Shown here: positions 19,501 to 28,204 of the stretch, piece by piece
How positions within the stretch are numbered: position 1 is the first letter of the stretch
Layout of the letters: each line of letters opens with the position of its first letter
Source of the DNA: Micrococcales bacterium
GTDB lineage: Bacteria; Actinomycetota; Actinomycetes; Actinomycetales; Cellulomonadaceae
Reading direction: 5' to 3'
DNA length: 64,000 bases
Assembly: GCA_009785115.1 (NCBI GenBank)
Contig: WQWY01000012.1
Span: 1-64,000 of the forward strand
Program-made: the position numbers and the translations under genes
Notes under the pieces: generated by a model
Databases searched by the model: none
Told to the model about the DNA's origin: nothing
The model's input: only the letters and a program-made list of their open reading frames with translations

Positions 19501-20552
19501 GCGGTGGTGAGGTGGGCGAGCGGGCGGGTGATCGCCCGGGCGACCATCGAGGCGATCAGCAGCGCGAGCGCGAGCGCGAGGAGCAGCACACCGAGCGTGA
19601 TGCCACCGATGGTCATGGCTGTCGTCGCCTGCTGGGCCGCGACGTCGGTCGCCTTGTCCAGAAGAGTCTGGTCGGCGGAGCGGACCTGCGTCAGCCACAT
19701 GTCGGCGAGCTGGTTCCAGTCGGCCTCGGTGAGGGTGGGGTTGCCCTGCTCGTCGCTCAGCTTGCCGGTCGCGCTGGTCTGGAGCTCAGAGCGGGCGAAG
19801 TCCAGCGTCTTGCCGCTCGGCAGCTGGATGGAGCCGCTGGCGATGAGCGCGTCCAGGTTGTCAGGCAGGTCACCGAGAGAGGTGACCGCGTTCGTCCGGG
19901 CCACCTCGCTGAACTGGTCCAGGGTCAGGTAGCTGGCCAGCACCTCGGGGTTGACCGTCGCCTCGGGGTCGGCCGCGGCTTCCTGCACCGCGGCGATGAG
20001 CGCGTGCCCGGCGCGCGCCTGGTTGCCGATCGCGATGGTGAAGGTGAACAGGTCGTCGTGGCCGGTGACCCACTGCGCCAGGGTCCGGTCCGCCATCAGG
20101 ACCGCCCAGGAGCGCACGAAGCCCTGCTCGCTGGCGATGATCCGCATGTAGGCGGCGTCGGTCTCCTGGGAGCTCTGGTCAGCCATGCGCCGGGCGCTGT
20201 CCAGGGAGCCGTCGATCTGGCCGGCCAGGCCCGCGAACCGCTGCGCGGACTGCTCGGGCAGCCACTCCAGGGCGACCTCGTCGGCCGCGCGCTTGAAGTC
20301 GGCGACAGCGTTCTCCGTGGCGCTGCGGGCGGTGTCTCGCTCCTGCCCCGCCGGCGCGACCTGCTCGGCGCGGATCGCGTCCGCCACGACCTGGAACTTG
20401 TCGAGGGATCGAACCACCGCAGAGTTCGTCTGCGCGACCCTGAAGTCCTGGTAGGCGCCCCACCCGATGTACGAACCAGCGACGAGCAGCACGATCATGG
20501 GGACAGCAAGGACGACCCTCACCTTCGTGCTGACGTTCAGCCGTCGCAGCAT
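16551..20552 (-). CDS. cvnA: Conservon sensor histidine kinase CvnA, nitrate-sensor (NIT) type, with very long C-terminal tail
   Basis: 1,333 residues. A first membrane helix (RVVLAVPMIVLLVAGSYIGW) leads to an extracytoplasmic helical NIT-like domain (about 35-300), then a second helix near 315-340. A HAMP domain (ARAITRPLAHLTTASGEVRQ), the CvnA kinase core (LFHLDHLATRMRRNAESLLV) and a HATPase domain ending about residue 630 follow. The last about 700 residues are Ala/Pro/Gln/Trp-rich and low-complexity, with repeated QWQEPAAPQ-type units, and presumably disordered. The final basic segment is typical of the family. It is the first gene of cvnABCD. The tail is unusually long even for CvnA. Confidence 0.9.
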   Translation of the reverse strand: MLRRLNVSTKVRVVLAVPMIVLLVAGSYIGWGAYQDFRVAQTNSAVVRSLDKFQVVADAIRAEQVAPAGQERDTARSATENAVADFKRAADEVALEWLPEQSAQRFAGLAGQIDGSLDSARRMADQSSQETDAAYMRIIASEQGFVRSWAVLMADRTLAQWVTGHDDLFTFTIAIGNQARAGHALIAAVQEAAADPEATVNPEVLASYLTLDQFSEVARTNAVTSLGDLPDNLDALIASGSIQLPSGKTLDFARSELQTSATGKLSDEQGNPTLTEADWNQLADMWLTQVRSADQTLLDKATDVAAQQATTAMTIGGITLGVLLLALALALLIASMVARAITRPLAHLTTASGEVRQQLTKIVEQVSVPGEGPEVELPRVPVETDDEIGQLATAFNEVNATTIQVAQEQAALRGSIAEMFVNVARRDQVLLNRQLAFVDSLERSEEDPTVLANLFHLDHLATRMRRNAESLLVLAGIDSGRRLRESMPLSDVIRTASSEIEQYDRVELDLNVDPLMLGFNALPAAHMLAELLENASVFSEPDTPVEVSTGMTELYVTVSVLDHGIGMTESEIVAVNEKLASTSPGDALGAQRLGLFVVARLARRLGAEVEIRRSPSGPGTETLVRFPIALFAGLDSENAPAGQIGAPMVDAYQPTYETAEVPSYGAPASSDDLAAAYDAQAVPVATEVDLAALTDGATDQGLPRRRATAAEEEAGAFVLPPTVQAHDLPSNLAAAPADGFTPMMSAGAGLPSRRREAAEPAEVIPPLDLTQASPVDPESRQGLFTGFRGWSRTQAEDAEAAQRPSPFAQRPAWDAPAEPAAQVEAPVEHEEQAAGYDDYPVAADEHPVAERHPMVEQSGPLTQRRGRHSQDPGAGDVPFGHTEAEVAAWRTGPIPSSEPTDDSDWPSEIWHTAPWKPAAGLFSDQTAEDGSLVPSFDPHALDADAPYSPAAFEASETPLSFGAGEAPTAFPADAAPQQPAWDEEPAWQPVMDISSTPLAPVDGAHHHEQPQPPMADQAVPSWPAAVEPAPVDPGAQGWSQASDAGASAWAQEPTAAQWQEPAAPQQWSAAPEPAAQWQEPAAPQHWAAAQEPAPAWPQQEAPAPEWSEAAPAAGSAWSQPPAPAVPEHEEAKPAARKFGLFGRKKPDDTAAEAAPVESAPAATWQPTGQEASAQPQGTGQAPAPTWAPASAPEPAGYAPSSFAPASQAFEPPRSEYYAPTEPVPVQPAAAPAATGPGATRVSLDDDVAAMLALRSDIEEQALAELSQLSAYRPSMGGSNERLTRRVPTAVPVAVPGAGAAPIRRDADELRSRLSSFQSGTSRGRRASVDTQGA

Positions 20553-20757
20553 GTCGTTCCTCTCGTCCGCCCGGTTTCGGCCACGAACCCACGCCCGGCT
20601 CTGACGTGGGTCCAGTCTCCTACTTCCGTGCGGTCCTCATCGGCTGAGGGCCGCACCGGCATTAGGCATCGCCCTATTGTGCCGCGAACGTGTCGGTCGC
20701 ATCGACCTTCCCGCCGCACGAGACAGCCAGAAGCCTCTTGCCTCTACAGTCAGACGC

Positions 20758-21732
20758 ATGCTAGCGATCCTGACTGAAGCCCCGGGCGAACCCGACACGC
20801 TCCAGCCTGCCGAGGTGGCGGAGCCGATCGCCACCCGTGGCACTGTGATCGTGCAGGTCGCAGGCGCTGGAGTCAACCGAGCCGACCTGCTCCAGCGCGC
20901 CGGGCACTACCCGCCACCCCCCGACGCACCGCCCTGGCCTGGCCTGGAGGTGAGCGGCGTCGTGGTCGAGGCCGGCGACGAGACGGGGCCCTGGCGTGTC
21001 GGAGACCACGTCTGCGCGCTGCTGACCGGGGGCGGTTATGCCGAGCGCGTAGCGGTCGACGCGGGCCTGGTGCTGCCCGTGCCGGACGGGGTCGACCTGG
21101 TCGACGCCGCCGCGCTGCCCGAGGCGGCCGCGACCGTGCTCTCCAACCTCGACGCGGCCGGGGCCCGTCCTGGTCAGACCGTGCTGATCCGCGGCGGGTC
21201 CGGCGGGGTCGGGTCGCTGGGTGTGCAGATCGCCACAGCCCTCGGCATGAGGGTGCTGGCCACCGCCGGCGGGCCGCAGCGTGTGGAGCAGGTCGCCAGG
21301 CTCGGGGCGGACGTCGTGCTCGACCACCGCGAGGACGGCCTGGTCGAGCAGGTGCGGGACGTGACTGACGGCCGGGGGGTCGACGTCGTGCTCGACGTGC
21401 TGGGCGCCGCCGGGCTGGCCGACAACCTCGCGATGCTGGCCGACGACGGCAGGCTCGTCGTCATCGGGCTGCAGAAGGGCCGGCGAGCCACGCTCGACCT
21501 CGGCCTGTTGCTGACCCGCCGGGCGAGCGTGATCGGCACGACGCTGCGGTCCAGGCCGCTGGCCGACCGCGTCGCGATCGTGGCCGGGGTGCGCGAGCGC
21601 GTCTGGCCCCTGGTCACCACGGGGCGGGTGCGTCCCGTGGTGCACGCGCGGCTGCCGCTGACGCAGGCCCCGCAGGCCCACCGCATGATGGAGTCCGGCG
21701 AGGTCTTCGGCAAGCTCGTCCTCACCTGCTGA
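20758..21732 (+). CDS. NAD(P)H:quinone oxidoreductase, PIG3/QOR type
   Basis: 324 residues of the medium-chain dehydrogenase superfamily without zinc ligands. N-terminal GroES-like half: VQVAGAGVNRADLLQRAGHY. Rossmann fingerprint: VLIRGGSGGVGSLGVQIATA. It should reduce quinones or enones with NADPH in the cytosol. A -10-like TACAGT at 20745-20750 ends 7 nt before ATG 20758 and no Shine-Dalgarno is present, so the mRNA is probably leaderless. It is divergent from the conservon, with a 205-bp gap that shows no other feature. Confidence 0.9.
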   Translation: MLAILTEAPGEPDTLQPAEVAEPIATRGTVIVQVAGAGVNRADLLQRAGHYPPPPDAPPWPGLEVSGVVVEAGDETGPWRVGDHVCALLTGGGYAERVAVDAGLVLPVPDGVDLVDAAALPEAAATVLSNLDAAGARPGQTVLIRGGSGGVGSLGVQIATALGMRVLATAGGPQRVEQVARLGADVVLDHREDGLVEQVRDVTDGRGVDVVLDVLGAAGLADNLAMLADDGRLVVIGLQKGRRATLDLGLLLTRRASVIGTTLRSRPLADRVAIVAGVRERVWPLVTTGRVRPVVHARLPLTQAPQAHRMMESGEVFGKLVLTC

Positions 21733-21765
21733 CCTGGCCCGCGACCCCTGGACCCGGCAGTCCTG

Positions 21766-22284
21766 CTACAGGTACTGACCGGGAGCGCGCTGCGTGTCGT
21801 CGGGGTCGCGCATCAGCATCCCGGGCACCGCGCCGGAGGGGACGGCCCGCCGTATCTGCACGAGCTGGTTCTGTGCGGCCATCTGCTGGGCGACCAGCGC
21901 GGTCTGGATGCCGTGGAACAGCCCCTCGAGCCAACCGACCAGCTGGGCCTGCGCGATCCGCAGCTCGGCATCGGTGGGAGCACCGTCGACGAACGGCAGC
22001 GTGATCCGACGCAGCTCGCAGACCAGCTCTGGGGACAGCCCCTCCTCCAGCTCGTGCAAAGACCGCTCGTGGATCTGCGCCAGCCGTGTGCGCGCGGCGT
22101 CGTCCAGCGGGGCCGACCGGACCTCGTCGAGCAGCTGCTTGACCATGGTGCCGATACGCATCACCTTCGCCGGGTGCCCGATCATCGAGCGCACGTCCTC
22201 GTCATCGGGGACGTCGGTCTCCTCCGGCGGTCCCGGCGGTGTCACGACGGGCTCAGGAGCGGCTCGGTCATCGTCAGGGCTCAT
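21766..22284 (-). CDS. bpa: Bacterial proteasome activator Bpa
   Basis: 172 residues, matching the DUF2587/Bpa family (Rv3780 in M. tuberculosis). An acidic, disordered N-terminus is followed by the four-helix core (IGHPAKVMRIGTMVKQLLDE, LHELEEGLSPELVCELRRIT, AQLVGWLEGLFHGIQTALVA). The C-terminus ends in GQYL, the docking tail that opens the 20S proteasome gate. Bpa forms a ring and promotes ATP-independent degradation of proteins such as HspR, whose gene is also in this window. It implies that the genome encodes a 20S proteasome elsewhere. It is convergent with the oxidoreductase. Confidence 0.92.
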   Translation of the reverse strand: MSPDDDRAAPEPVVTPPGPPEETDVPDDEDVRSMIGHPAKVMRIGTMVKQLLDEVRSAPLDDAARTRLAQIHERSLHELEEGLSPELVCELRRITLPFVDGAPTDAELRIAQAQLVGWLEGLFHGIQTALVAQQMAAQNQLVQIRRAVPSGAVPGMLMRDPDDTQRAPGQYL

Positions 22285-22365
22285 CCCTCCATCCTGCCTG
22301 AGAGCCGCTGTCCGCTCCATCTCCAGACCGTGGGGAACCTCAGGCGGGTGATGATCGACCGGCTC

Positions 22366-22380
22366 TGTCAATACATGACA
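22366..22380. promoter_or_regulatory. Inverted repeat upstream of WYL regulator
   Basis: TGTCA-ATACA-TGACA is a perfect 5-bp inverted repeat. It lies 22-36 bp upstream of a CAGAAT -10-like hexamer (22402-22407), overlapping the -35 position of a leaderless promoter for the gene at 22414. Probable autoregulatory operator. Confidence 0.55.
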
Positions 22381-22413
22381 CGAGACGTCTGGTATCTGGG
22401 GCAGAATCGAACG

Positions 22414-23322
22414 GTGCGCGTCGCCCGGATGATGTCTCTGCTCTGGATGCTGAAGTCGGGACGCACGCTGTCCGCGGCCGAGGCCGCCGCCGAGCTGGAG
22501 GTGTCGCCACGCACCGTGCTGCGCGACGTCGAGACGCTGTCGGCGGCCGGTGTCCCCGTGTACTGCGCGCGAGGGCGCTCCGGGGGTCTGCGCCTGGCGC
22601 CCGAGGGACGCTCGGACGTGCTGACCGAGGCTGAGGCTCAAGCCCTGCTCACCGTCGCGGCGGTGCCTGACGAGCCCGACCTGACCGCGGCGCTGCACAA
22701 GGTCGCCGTCCCGCACCCCGAGAGGGGCACCGGCCTGCTCCGGCGCGTCCTGCTCGACCCGGGCAGCTGGCACGACGAGCAGCCCCCTCTGCTGGACGCC
22801 CTGCAGCACGCGCTGCTCGACGGGCACCGCGCACAGCTGCTCTGCCACGACCGTCGCACCGGCGGGTCCACCGTGCGCACCGTCGACCCGTACGGCCTGG
22901 TCAACGCTGCCGGGGTCTGGTACCTGGCCGCTCGCCACCGGGGGCGCGTCCGCTTCTTCCTCGTCCACCGCATCCTCGACGTCACGGTGATCCCCGAGCC
23001 TGTCCGGGTGCCCGCGAGCTTCGACCTGGCCCTGGCGTGGAGACAGGCGCGAGCCACCTGGCGCAAGACCAACCCGCCGATGGCGGCCGACGTCCAGGTC
23101 CGGGCCGAGGCCCTCGCCCGGCTCCACCCCGGCGTCCTGGCGGGTGCGGCGCCCCCGCCCGACACCACGGGCTGGGTCCGTCTGACCCTGTCCTTCCACG
23201 ACGCTCGTCACGCCCTGAGCACCTGTGTCGGCATGGGCCCCGACCTGTGCGTGCTGGCACCGGCGCACCTCAGGGAGGCGATCGTCGCCCGGCACCAGGC
23301 CGTCGTCGACCTCTACTCCTAG
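22414..23322 (+). CDS. WYL-domain transcriptional regulator
   Basis: 302 residues from GTG 22414. HTH: LSAAEAAAELEVSPRTVLRD, wing YCARGRSGGLRLAPEG. A WYL core (VRTVDPYGLVNAAGVWYLAA) and a C-terminal WCX-like domain (to 302) follow, giving the full-length architecture seen in ligand- or DNA-damage-responsive members. The CAGAAT hexamer ends 6 nt before GTG and there is no Shine-Dalgarno, suggesting a leaderless mRNA. It is divergent from bpa, so bpa may be among its targets (inference from position only). Confidence 0.85.
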   Translation: MRVARMMSLLWMLKSGRTLSAAEAAAELEVSPRTVLRDVETLSAAGVPVYCARGRSGGLRLAPEGRSDVLTEAEAQALLTVAAVPDEPDLTAALHKVAVPHPERGTGLLRRVLLDPGSWHDEQPPLLDALQHALLDGHRAQLLCHDRRTGGSTVRTVDPYGLVNAAGVWYLAARHRGRVRFFLVHRILDVTVIPEPVRVPASFDLALAWRQARATWRKTNPPMAADVQVRAEALARLHPGVLAGAAPPPDTTGWVRLTLSFHDARHALSTCVGMGPDLCVLAPAHLREAIVARHQAVVDLYS

Positions 23323-23376
23323 CCCTCGGTCCCCGCGTGACGCGGACCCCCTCGCGACAGGCCTCGCCGACGGGTC

Positions 23377-24174
23377 TCAGCGCAGCAGCGAGCGCAGCAC
23401 GTCGACCACACCGTCGTCGTCGACCGTGCCGGTGACCTCGTCGGCCACCTCGCGCACCCGCGCCGAGGCGTGGCCCATCGCCACCCCTCGTGCCGCCCAG
23501 CGCAGCATCTCCAGGTCGTTGCTGCCGTCACCGACAGCGACGGTCGCGAACGGCTCCACACCCAGGCGCTGACGGATCTGCTCCAGGGCCGAGGCCTTGG
23601 ACACCCCGCCGGGGGTCAGGTCCATCCAGGCGGTCCAGCCGATCGCGTAGGTGACCTCGTGCAGGCCGACGCGCTGCACGATCTCGTGGAACTCCTCCGG
23701 GGTGGCTCCCGGTGCGCGGATCACGACACGGGTGGCCGGGTCCGAGACCAGATCCTCGAAGCCGACGACGGAGTGCTCTCCGGCGAGCTCCCCCTCCGGG
23801 AAGGGCGCGGAGAGGCGGAACCCCACCCCGAGGTCTTCGACGGCGATGAGCGCGTCCGGCAGCTCGACGGCCAGGGCTCGCAGGGCCGGGCCCGGGTCGA
23901 AGGTGATGACGTCGGCCAGCTCGTACCCACCGGGGGCCTCAGGGTCCAGCCGCAGCGTGATCGCACCGTTGGAGCAGACCGCGTACCCGTCGGTCAGGCC
24001 GAGATCCTGCGCGACCGGCATGAGCGCGGCGACCGAGCGGCCGGTCGCCAGCACGACGTGCATCCCGGAGTCGCGCACCTGTGCGAGGGCGGCACGGACC
24101 TCGTCGGAGACCGTCTGGTCGTAGCGCAGCAGCGTGCCGTCCACGTCCAGCGCGACCAGGGCGGCACGGCTCAT
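23377..24174 (-). CDS. HAD-superfamily phosphatase, Cof type
   Basis: 265 residues. HAD motif [16 protein letters not shown], motif [10 protein letters not shown], motif III Lys in [12 protein letters not shown] and motif [14 protein letters not shown] are all intact. A C2B-type cap lies between (about 85-190). Such enzymes dephosphorylate small sugar phosphates or flavin/PLP precursors; the substrate is not predictable. ATG 24174 overlaps the serS stop by 4 nt (ATGA), so it is co-translated with SerRS, an arrangement common in actinobacteria. Confidence 0.9.
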   Translation of the reverse strand: MSRAALVALDVDGTLLRYDQTVSDEVRAALAQVRDSGMHVVLATGRSVAALMPVAQDLGLTDGYAVCSNGAITLRLDPEAPGGYELADVITFDPGPALRALAVELPDALIAVEDLGVGFRLSAPFPEGELAGEHSVVGFEDLVSDPATRVVIRAPGATPEEFHEIVQRVGLHEVTYAIGWTAWMDLTPGGVSKASALEQIRQRLGVEPFATVAVGDGSNDLEMLRWAARGVAMGHASARVREVADEVTGTVDDDGVVDVLRSLLR

Positions 24175-25442
24175 GGCTTCCTCACCGGCTCGAGAACCTC
24201 CAGCCCGCCGAGATAGGGCCGCAGCCCGGCCGGCACGACGACCGACCCGTCGGCCCGCTGGTGGTTCTCCAGGATCGCGACGATCCACCGGGTGGTGGCC
24301 AGGGTGCCGTTCAGCGTCGCCACGGTCTGGAGGCTGCCGTCGGCGAGGCGCTCACGCACCCCGAGACGTCGTGCCTGGAACGTCGTGCAGTTGGAGGTGC
24401 TCGTCACCTCCATGTACCGGCGCTGGGAGGGCAGCCACGCCTCGCAGTCGTACTTGCGCGCGGCCGACGAGCCGAGGTCGCCGGCCGCGGTGTCGATCAC
24501 CCGGTAGGGCAGGTCGGCCAGGGCCAGCATCTCCTTCTCGAAGGCGAGGATGCGCTGGTGCTCGACGGCGGCCTCGTCGACCGTCGTCCAGCTGAACGCC
24601 TCGACCTTGTGGAACTGGTGCACCCGGATGATGCCGCGGGTGTCCTTGCCGTACGAGCCCGCCTCGCGCCGGTAGCAGGCGCTCCACCCGGCATACCGCA
24701 GGGGGCCGGCCGCCAGATCCAGGATCTCGCCGGTGTGGTACCCGGCCAGGGCCACCTCGGACGTGCCGACCAGGTACAGATCATCCGTGCCCAGGTGGTA
24801 GATCTCGTCGGCGTGCGCACCGAGGAACCCGGTGCCCGCCATGATCTCCGGCTTGACCAGCGTCGGGGTGATCATCAGCGTGAACCCGTGCCGTACCGCC
24901 AGGTCGGCGGCGGCGTTCAGCAGCGCGAGCTCCAGGCGGGCACCGATGCCGGTGAGGAAGTAGAACCGGGCCCCGGACACCTTGGCCCCCCGCTCGGTGT
25001 CGATCGCACCGAGGCCCTCACCGAGCTCCAGGTGGTCGCGCACGGGGAAGTCGGGCTCGAGGATCGCGCCGACGTGCTCGAGCACGACGTAGTCGTCCTC
25101 GCCGCCGACGGGCACGCCCTGCTCGACGACGTTGTCGATGCGCCGGGACAGCTCGGCGGCCGTGCGCTCGGCGGCGTCGGCGTCGGCCTGCAACACCTTG
25201 ACCCGCTCCGCGAGCTGCTTGGCGTGGGCGAGCAGCTGTTGCTTCTCCTCGCCCTTCGCGGCGGCGACGAGCCTGCCGTGCGCCTTCTGCTCGGCACGCA
25301 GCCGCTCGAACTCGGTCAGCGCGGCCCGGCGCCGCGCGTCGGCGTCGAGCACCTGGTCCACCAGGCCGGGGTCTGCCCCCCGCGCCCGCTGAGAGGCACG
25401 CACCTGGTCGGGGTCGTCACGGAGCAGCTTGAGGTCGATCAC
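24171..25442 (-). CDS. serS: Seryl-tRNA synthetase
   Basis: 423 residues, standard length. The N-terminal coiled-coil arm that grips the long variable arm of tRNA-Ser is visible (about 30-105, rich in Ala/Glu/Arg). The class II catalytic core has motif 2 ([20 protein letters not shown]) and motif 3 ([18 protein letters not shown]). GTG 25442 ([13 protein letters not shown]) is the conserved start. It charges the four tRNA-Ser species encoded at 5840, 14390, 14758 and 32758. It is first in a two-gene operon with the HAD phosphatase. Confidence 0.97.
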   Translation of the reverse strand: MIDLKLLRDDPDQVRASQRARGADPGLVDQVLDADARRRAALTEFERLRAEQKAHGRLVAAAKGEEKQQLLAHAKQLAERVKVLQADADAAERTAAELSRRIDNVVEQGVPVGGEDDYVVLEHVGAILEPDFPVRDHLELGEGLGAIDTERGAKVSGARFYFLTGIGARLELALLNAAADLAVRHGFTLMITPTLVKPEIMAGTGFLGAHADEIYHLGTDDLYLVGTSEVALAGYHTGEILDLAAGPLRYAGWSACYRREAGSYGKDTRGIIRVHQFHKVEAFSWTTVDEAAVEHQRILAFEKEMLALADLPYRVIDTAAGDLGSSAARKYDCEAWLPSQRRYMEVTSTSNCTTFQARRLGVRERLADGSLQTVATLNGTLATTRWIVAILENHQRADGSVVVPAGLRPYLGGLEVLEPVRKP

Positions 25443-25472
25443 GCCCCCGACCCTACCGACCACCCCCACCAT

Positions 25473-25491
25473 CTGACGTCTCGCACGTCAG
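25473..25491 (-). promoter_or_regulatory. Inverted repeat upstream of serS
   Basis: CTGACGT-CTCGC-ACGTCAG is a perfect 7-bp inverted repeat 31-49 nt before the serS start. It is a possible operator or leader hairpin; no T-box features are visible. Confidence 0.4.
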
Positions 25492-25504
25492 GTGTCCACG
25501 ACCT

Positions 25505-25535
25505 CCCGAGCGTGCGACAGCGTCGCGCGCTCGGG
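25505..25535 (-). terminator. Terminator hairpin after glgP
   Basis: CCCGAGCG and GCGAC arms (25505-25518) pair with GTCGC and CGCTCGGG (25522-25535) around the loop AGC, with one T/G mismatch. The hairpin lies 9 nt 3' of the glgP stop. Confidence 0.7.
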
Positions 25536-25543
25536 CGCCGGGC

Positions 25544-28030
25544 TCACACGTCGTCGACGAGGGGGGTGACGTGCCAGATGCGGTCGATGTAGTCGCGCAT
25601 CGAGCGGTCGGAGGAGAAGAAGCCGGTGCGGGCCACGTTGAGGATCGCCGAGCGCGACCAGGCGTCCTGGTCGGCGTAGGCGGCCTCGACCCTGGCCTGG
25701 GCCTCCAGGTAGGCGGCGTAGTCCGCGAGCACCAGGAAGCGGTCGTGGTGGAGGAGGTTCGACACGATCGGCTCGAACACCGACCCGTCCCCGCCAGAGA
25801 AGGCACCCGAGGCGATGAGGTCGATCGCCGCGCGCAGGTCGGCGTCCTTCTCGTAGTACGACGACGGGTGGTATCCCGCCTCGACCAACGCCTCCACCTG
25901 CGGCTCCAGCATCCCGAAGAGGAAGAAGTTGTCGTCACCGACCAGCTGGCGGATCTCGACGTTCGCACCGTCGTCGGTCCCGACGGTCAGCGCGCCGTTC
26001 AGTGCGAACTTCATGTTCCCCGTGCCTGACGCCTCCATGCCCGCGAGCGAGATCTGCTCAGACAGGTCCGCGGCAGGCACGATCCGCTGAGCGAGCGTCA
26101 CGTTGTAGTTCGGGGGGAAGGCCACGGTGAGCACCTTGCTCGCCAGCGGGTCGGTGTTCACGGTGCGACCGACCGCGTTGATGAGCCCGATGATCTGCTT
26201 GGCCATGCGGTAGCCCGGGGCGGCCTTGGCCCCGAACACGAACACTCGCGGCGTGACGTCGGCCGGGTCCAGCGCACCGGTGCGCAGCTTGCCGTACAGC
26301 GTGACGATGTGCAGCAGCTTGAGCATCTGGCGCTTGTACTCGTGCAGACGCTTGACCATCACGTCGTACATGGGGTCCGGGTCCAGCCGCATCTGGTCGC
26401 GCTCGGCCAGGTGCTTGGCCAGCCGCACCTTGTTCGCGCGCTTGACCGCACGGAACCGCGCACGGAACTCGGCGTCGTCGGCCAGAGGTTCCAGCTCGCC
26501 CAGCTTGTCGAGGTCGGTGATCCACCCGGTACCGATGGCCTCGTTGATGAGCTCGGACAACCTGGCGTTGGCCAGGCGCAGGAACCGGCGCGGGGTGACC
26601 CCGTTGGTCACGTTGGTGAACTTCTGCGGCATGAGCCGCGAGAAGTCCGCGAACACCTTGTCCCGCAGCAGCTGGGACTGCAGCTCCGCCACACCGTTGA
26701 CCTTCGACGCGGCCACGGTCGCCAGGTAGGCCATGCGCACCGCCCGGAACGGGTACTCACCGATGATCGACATGTGCCGCACGCGCATCTCGTCGTCGGG
26801 GAACTGCTCGCGCACCTTCTCCAAGAACTCGTCGTTGATGCGGTAGATGATCTCCAGGTGCCGGGGCAGCAGCCGCTCGAACAGCTCGGTCGGCCACACC
26901 TCCAGTGCTTCGGGCAGCAGCGTGTGGCTGGTGTAGGCGAAGGTGCGCTGGGTGATCGACCACGCCTCGTCCCAGTCGAAGCCCTTGACGTCGACCAGCA
27001 CGCGCATCATCTCGGGCACCGCGATCACCGGGTGGGTGTCGTTGAGCTGGAACACCGCACGCTCGGGCAGGCCGCGCAGGTCGAAGCCCTCCGGCAGCAC
27101 GTTGTCGATGAAGTCGGTGATCGAGCAGGCGGAGAAGAAGTACTGCTGCTGCAGGCGCAGCTCCTTGCCCTGCGGGGTCGAGTCCTCCGGGTACAGGACG
27201 GCGGAGATGTTCTCCGCGAACGTCTGCCCCTGCACCGCGCCCACGTAGTCGCCAGAGTTGAACTCGGCCAGGCGGAACGGCCGCGTCGCCCGCGCGCTCC
27301 ACAGCCTCAGCGTGTTCACCCGGCCGTTGCGGTAGCCCGGGATCATGTAGTTGTAGGGCACGCCCAGCACGTCCCAGGCGGGCTCCCAACGGGTGCGGGT
27401 ACGGCCCCTCTCGTCGGTGTACGTCTGCGTGGTGCCACCGAAGCCCACCGTCACGGCGCTCTCGGGGTGCGGGAACTCCCACGGGTTGCCCATGGCCAGC
27501 CAGCGGTCGGAGTGCTCGACCTGCCACCCGTCGACGAACTCCTGACGGAAGATGCCGTACTCGTACCGGATGCCGTAGCCGATGCACGGCACCGACATGG
27601 TGGCCAGGGAGTCCACGAAGCACGCCGCCAGACGGCCCAGGCCCCCGTTGCCCAGCCCCGGCTCGATCTCCTGGGCGCGCAGCTCGGCCAGATCGAGGCC
27701 CAGCCGGGCCAGACCCTCCTCCACGATGTCGTCCATGTCGGAGGCCAGCAGCGCGTTGCCCAGCTGGCGGCCCATCAGGTACTCGGCCGACAGGTAGCAG
27801 ACGCTCTTGGCCTGCGCCTCGTGCTGCTTGGCCTGTGTGTCCATCCACCGTGCTTGCAGGTGGTGGCGGACGGTACGCGCCAGGGCGAGGTACTGGTCGT
27901 TCTTCGAGCTGCGGACCAGGGACACCCCCTGGCCGTAGTTCAGCTCCCGCATGAAGTCTGCGATGAAGCCGTCCACCGTGTGGACAGGGCCCTTGAGGTC
28001 GCGGTCGCCCGGCACGCTGTTCTCTGTCAC
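25544..28030 (-). CDS. glgP: Glycogen/maltodextrin phosphorylase
   Basis: 828 residues, the size of GT35 phosphorylases. It contains the glucan- and PLP-binding core: GLGNGGLGRLAACFVDSLAT, YGIRYEYGIFRQEF, and the PLP lysine in EASGTGNMKFALNGALTVGT. It releases glucose-1-phosphate from the non-reducing ends of storage glucan. The GTG start at 28030 follows TAGCCT by 6 nt with no Shine-Dalgarno, so it may be leaderless. A GH13 enzyme that may act on related glucans lies 2.2 kb away (30209). Confidence 0.96.
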   Translation of the reverse strand: MTENSVPGDRDLKGPVHTVDGFIADFMRELNYGQGVSLVRSSKNDQYLALARTVRHHLQARWMDTQAKQHEAQAKSVCYLSAEYLMGRQLGNALLASDMDDIVEEGLARLGLDLAELRAQEIEPGLGNGGLGRLAACFVDSLATMSVPCIGYGIRYEYGIFRQEFVDGWQVEHSDRWLAMGNPWEFPHPESAVTVGFGGTTQTYTDERGRTRTRWEPAWDVLGVPYNYMIPGYRNGRVNTLRLWSARATRPFRLAEFNSGDYVGAVQGQTFAENISAVLYPEDSTPQGKELRLQQQYFFSACSITDFIDNVLPEGFDLRGLPERAVFQLNDTHPVIAVPEMMRVLVDVKGFDWDEAWSITQRTFAYTSHTLLPEALEVWPTELFERLLPRHLEIIYRINDEFLEKVREQFPDDEMRVRHMSIIGEYPFRAVRMAYLATVAASKVNGVAELQSQLLRDKVFADFSRLMPQKFTNVTNGVTPRRFLRLANARLSELINEAIGTGWITDLDKLGELEPLADDAEFRARFRAVKRANKVRLAKHLAERDQMRLDPDPMYDVMVKRLHEYKRQMLKLLHIVTLYGKLRTGALDPADVTPRVFVFGAKAAPGYRMAKQIIGLINAVGRTVNTDPLASKVLTVAFPPNYNVTLAQRIVPAADLSEQISLAGMEASGTGNMKFALNGALTVGTDDGANVEIRQLVGDDNFFLFGMLEPQVEALVEAGYHPSSYYEKDADLRAAIDLIASGAFSGGDGSVFEPIVSNLLHHDRFLVLADYAAYLEAQARVEAAYADQDAWSRSAILNVARTGFFSSDRSMRDYIDRIWHVTPLVDDV

Positions 28031-28204
28031 CTAGGCAGGCTATCCGCGCGGCCAGCAAGCTGGCCACCCAGCCCGCTCCCCCGAGGCCGATCGGGTAGGG
28101 CTCAGCCAGACGGTGCGACCTGGGGTGCGGCCCCGAGCGCCGCACGCGACCATGGCACCCATGACGAGGCGCGCACCGAGGGTCGAGCTCCCGGGAGCGG
28201 GCGT

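Noticed and set aside
16521-20777. 1,418-codon open frame opposite cvnA
   Set aside because: Shadow of the conservon kinase; no domain, biased composition.
26309-28204. Plus-strand extension of the transporter gene across glgP
   Set aside because: Real homology begins at GTG 28205; upstream is antisense to glgP.
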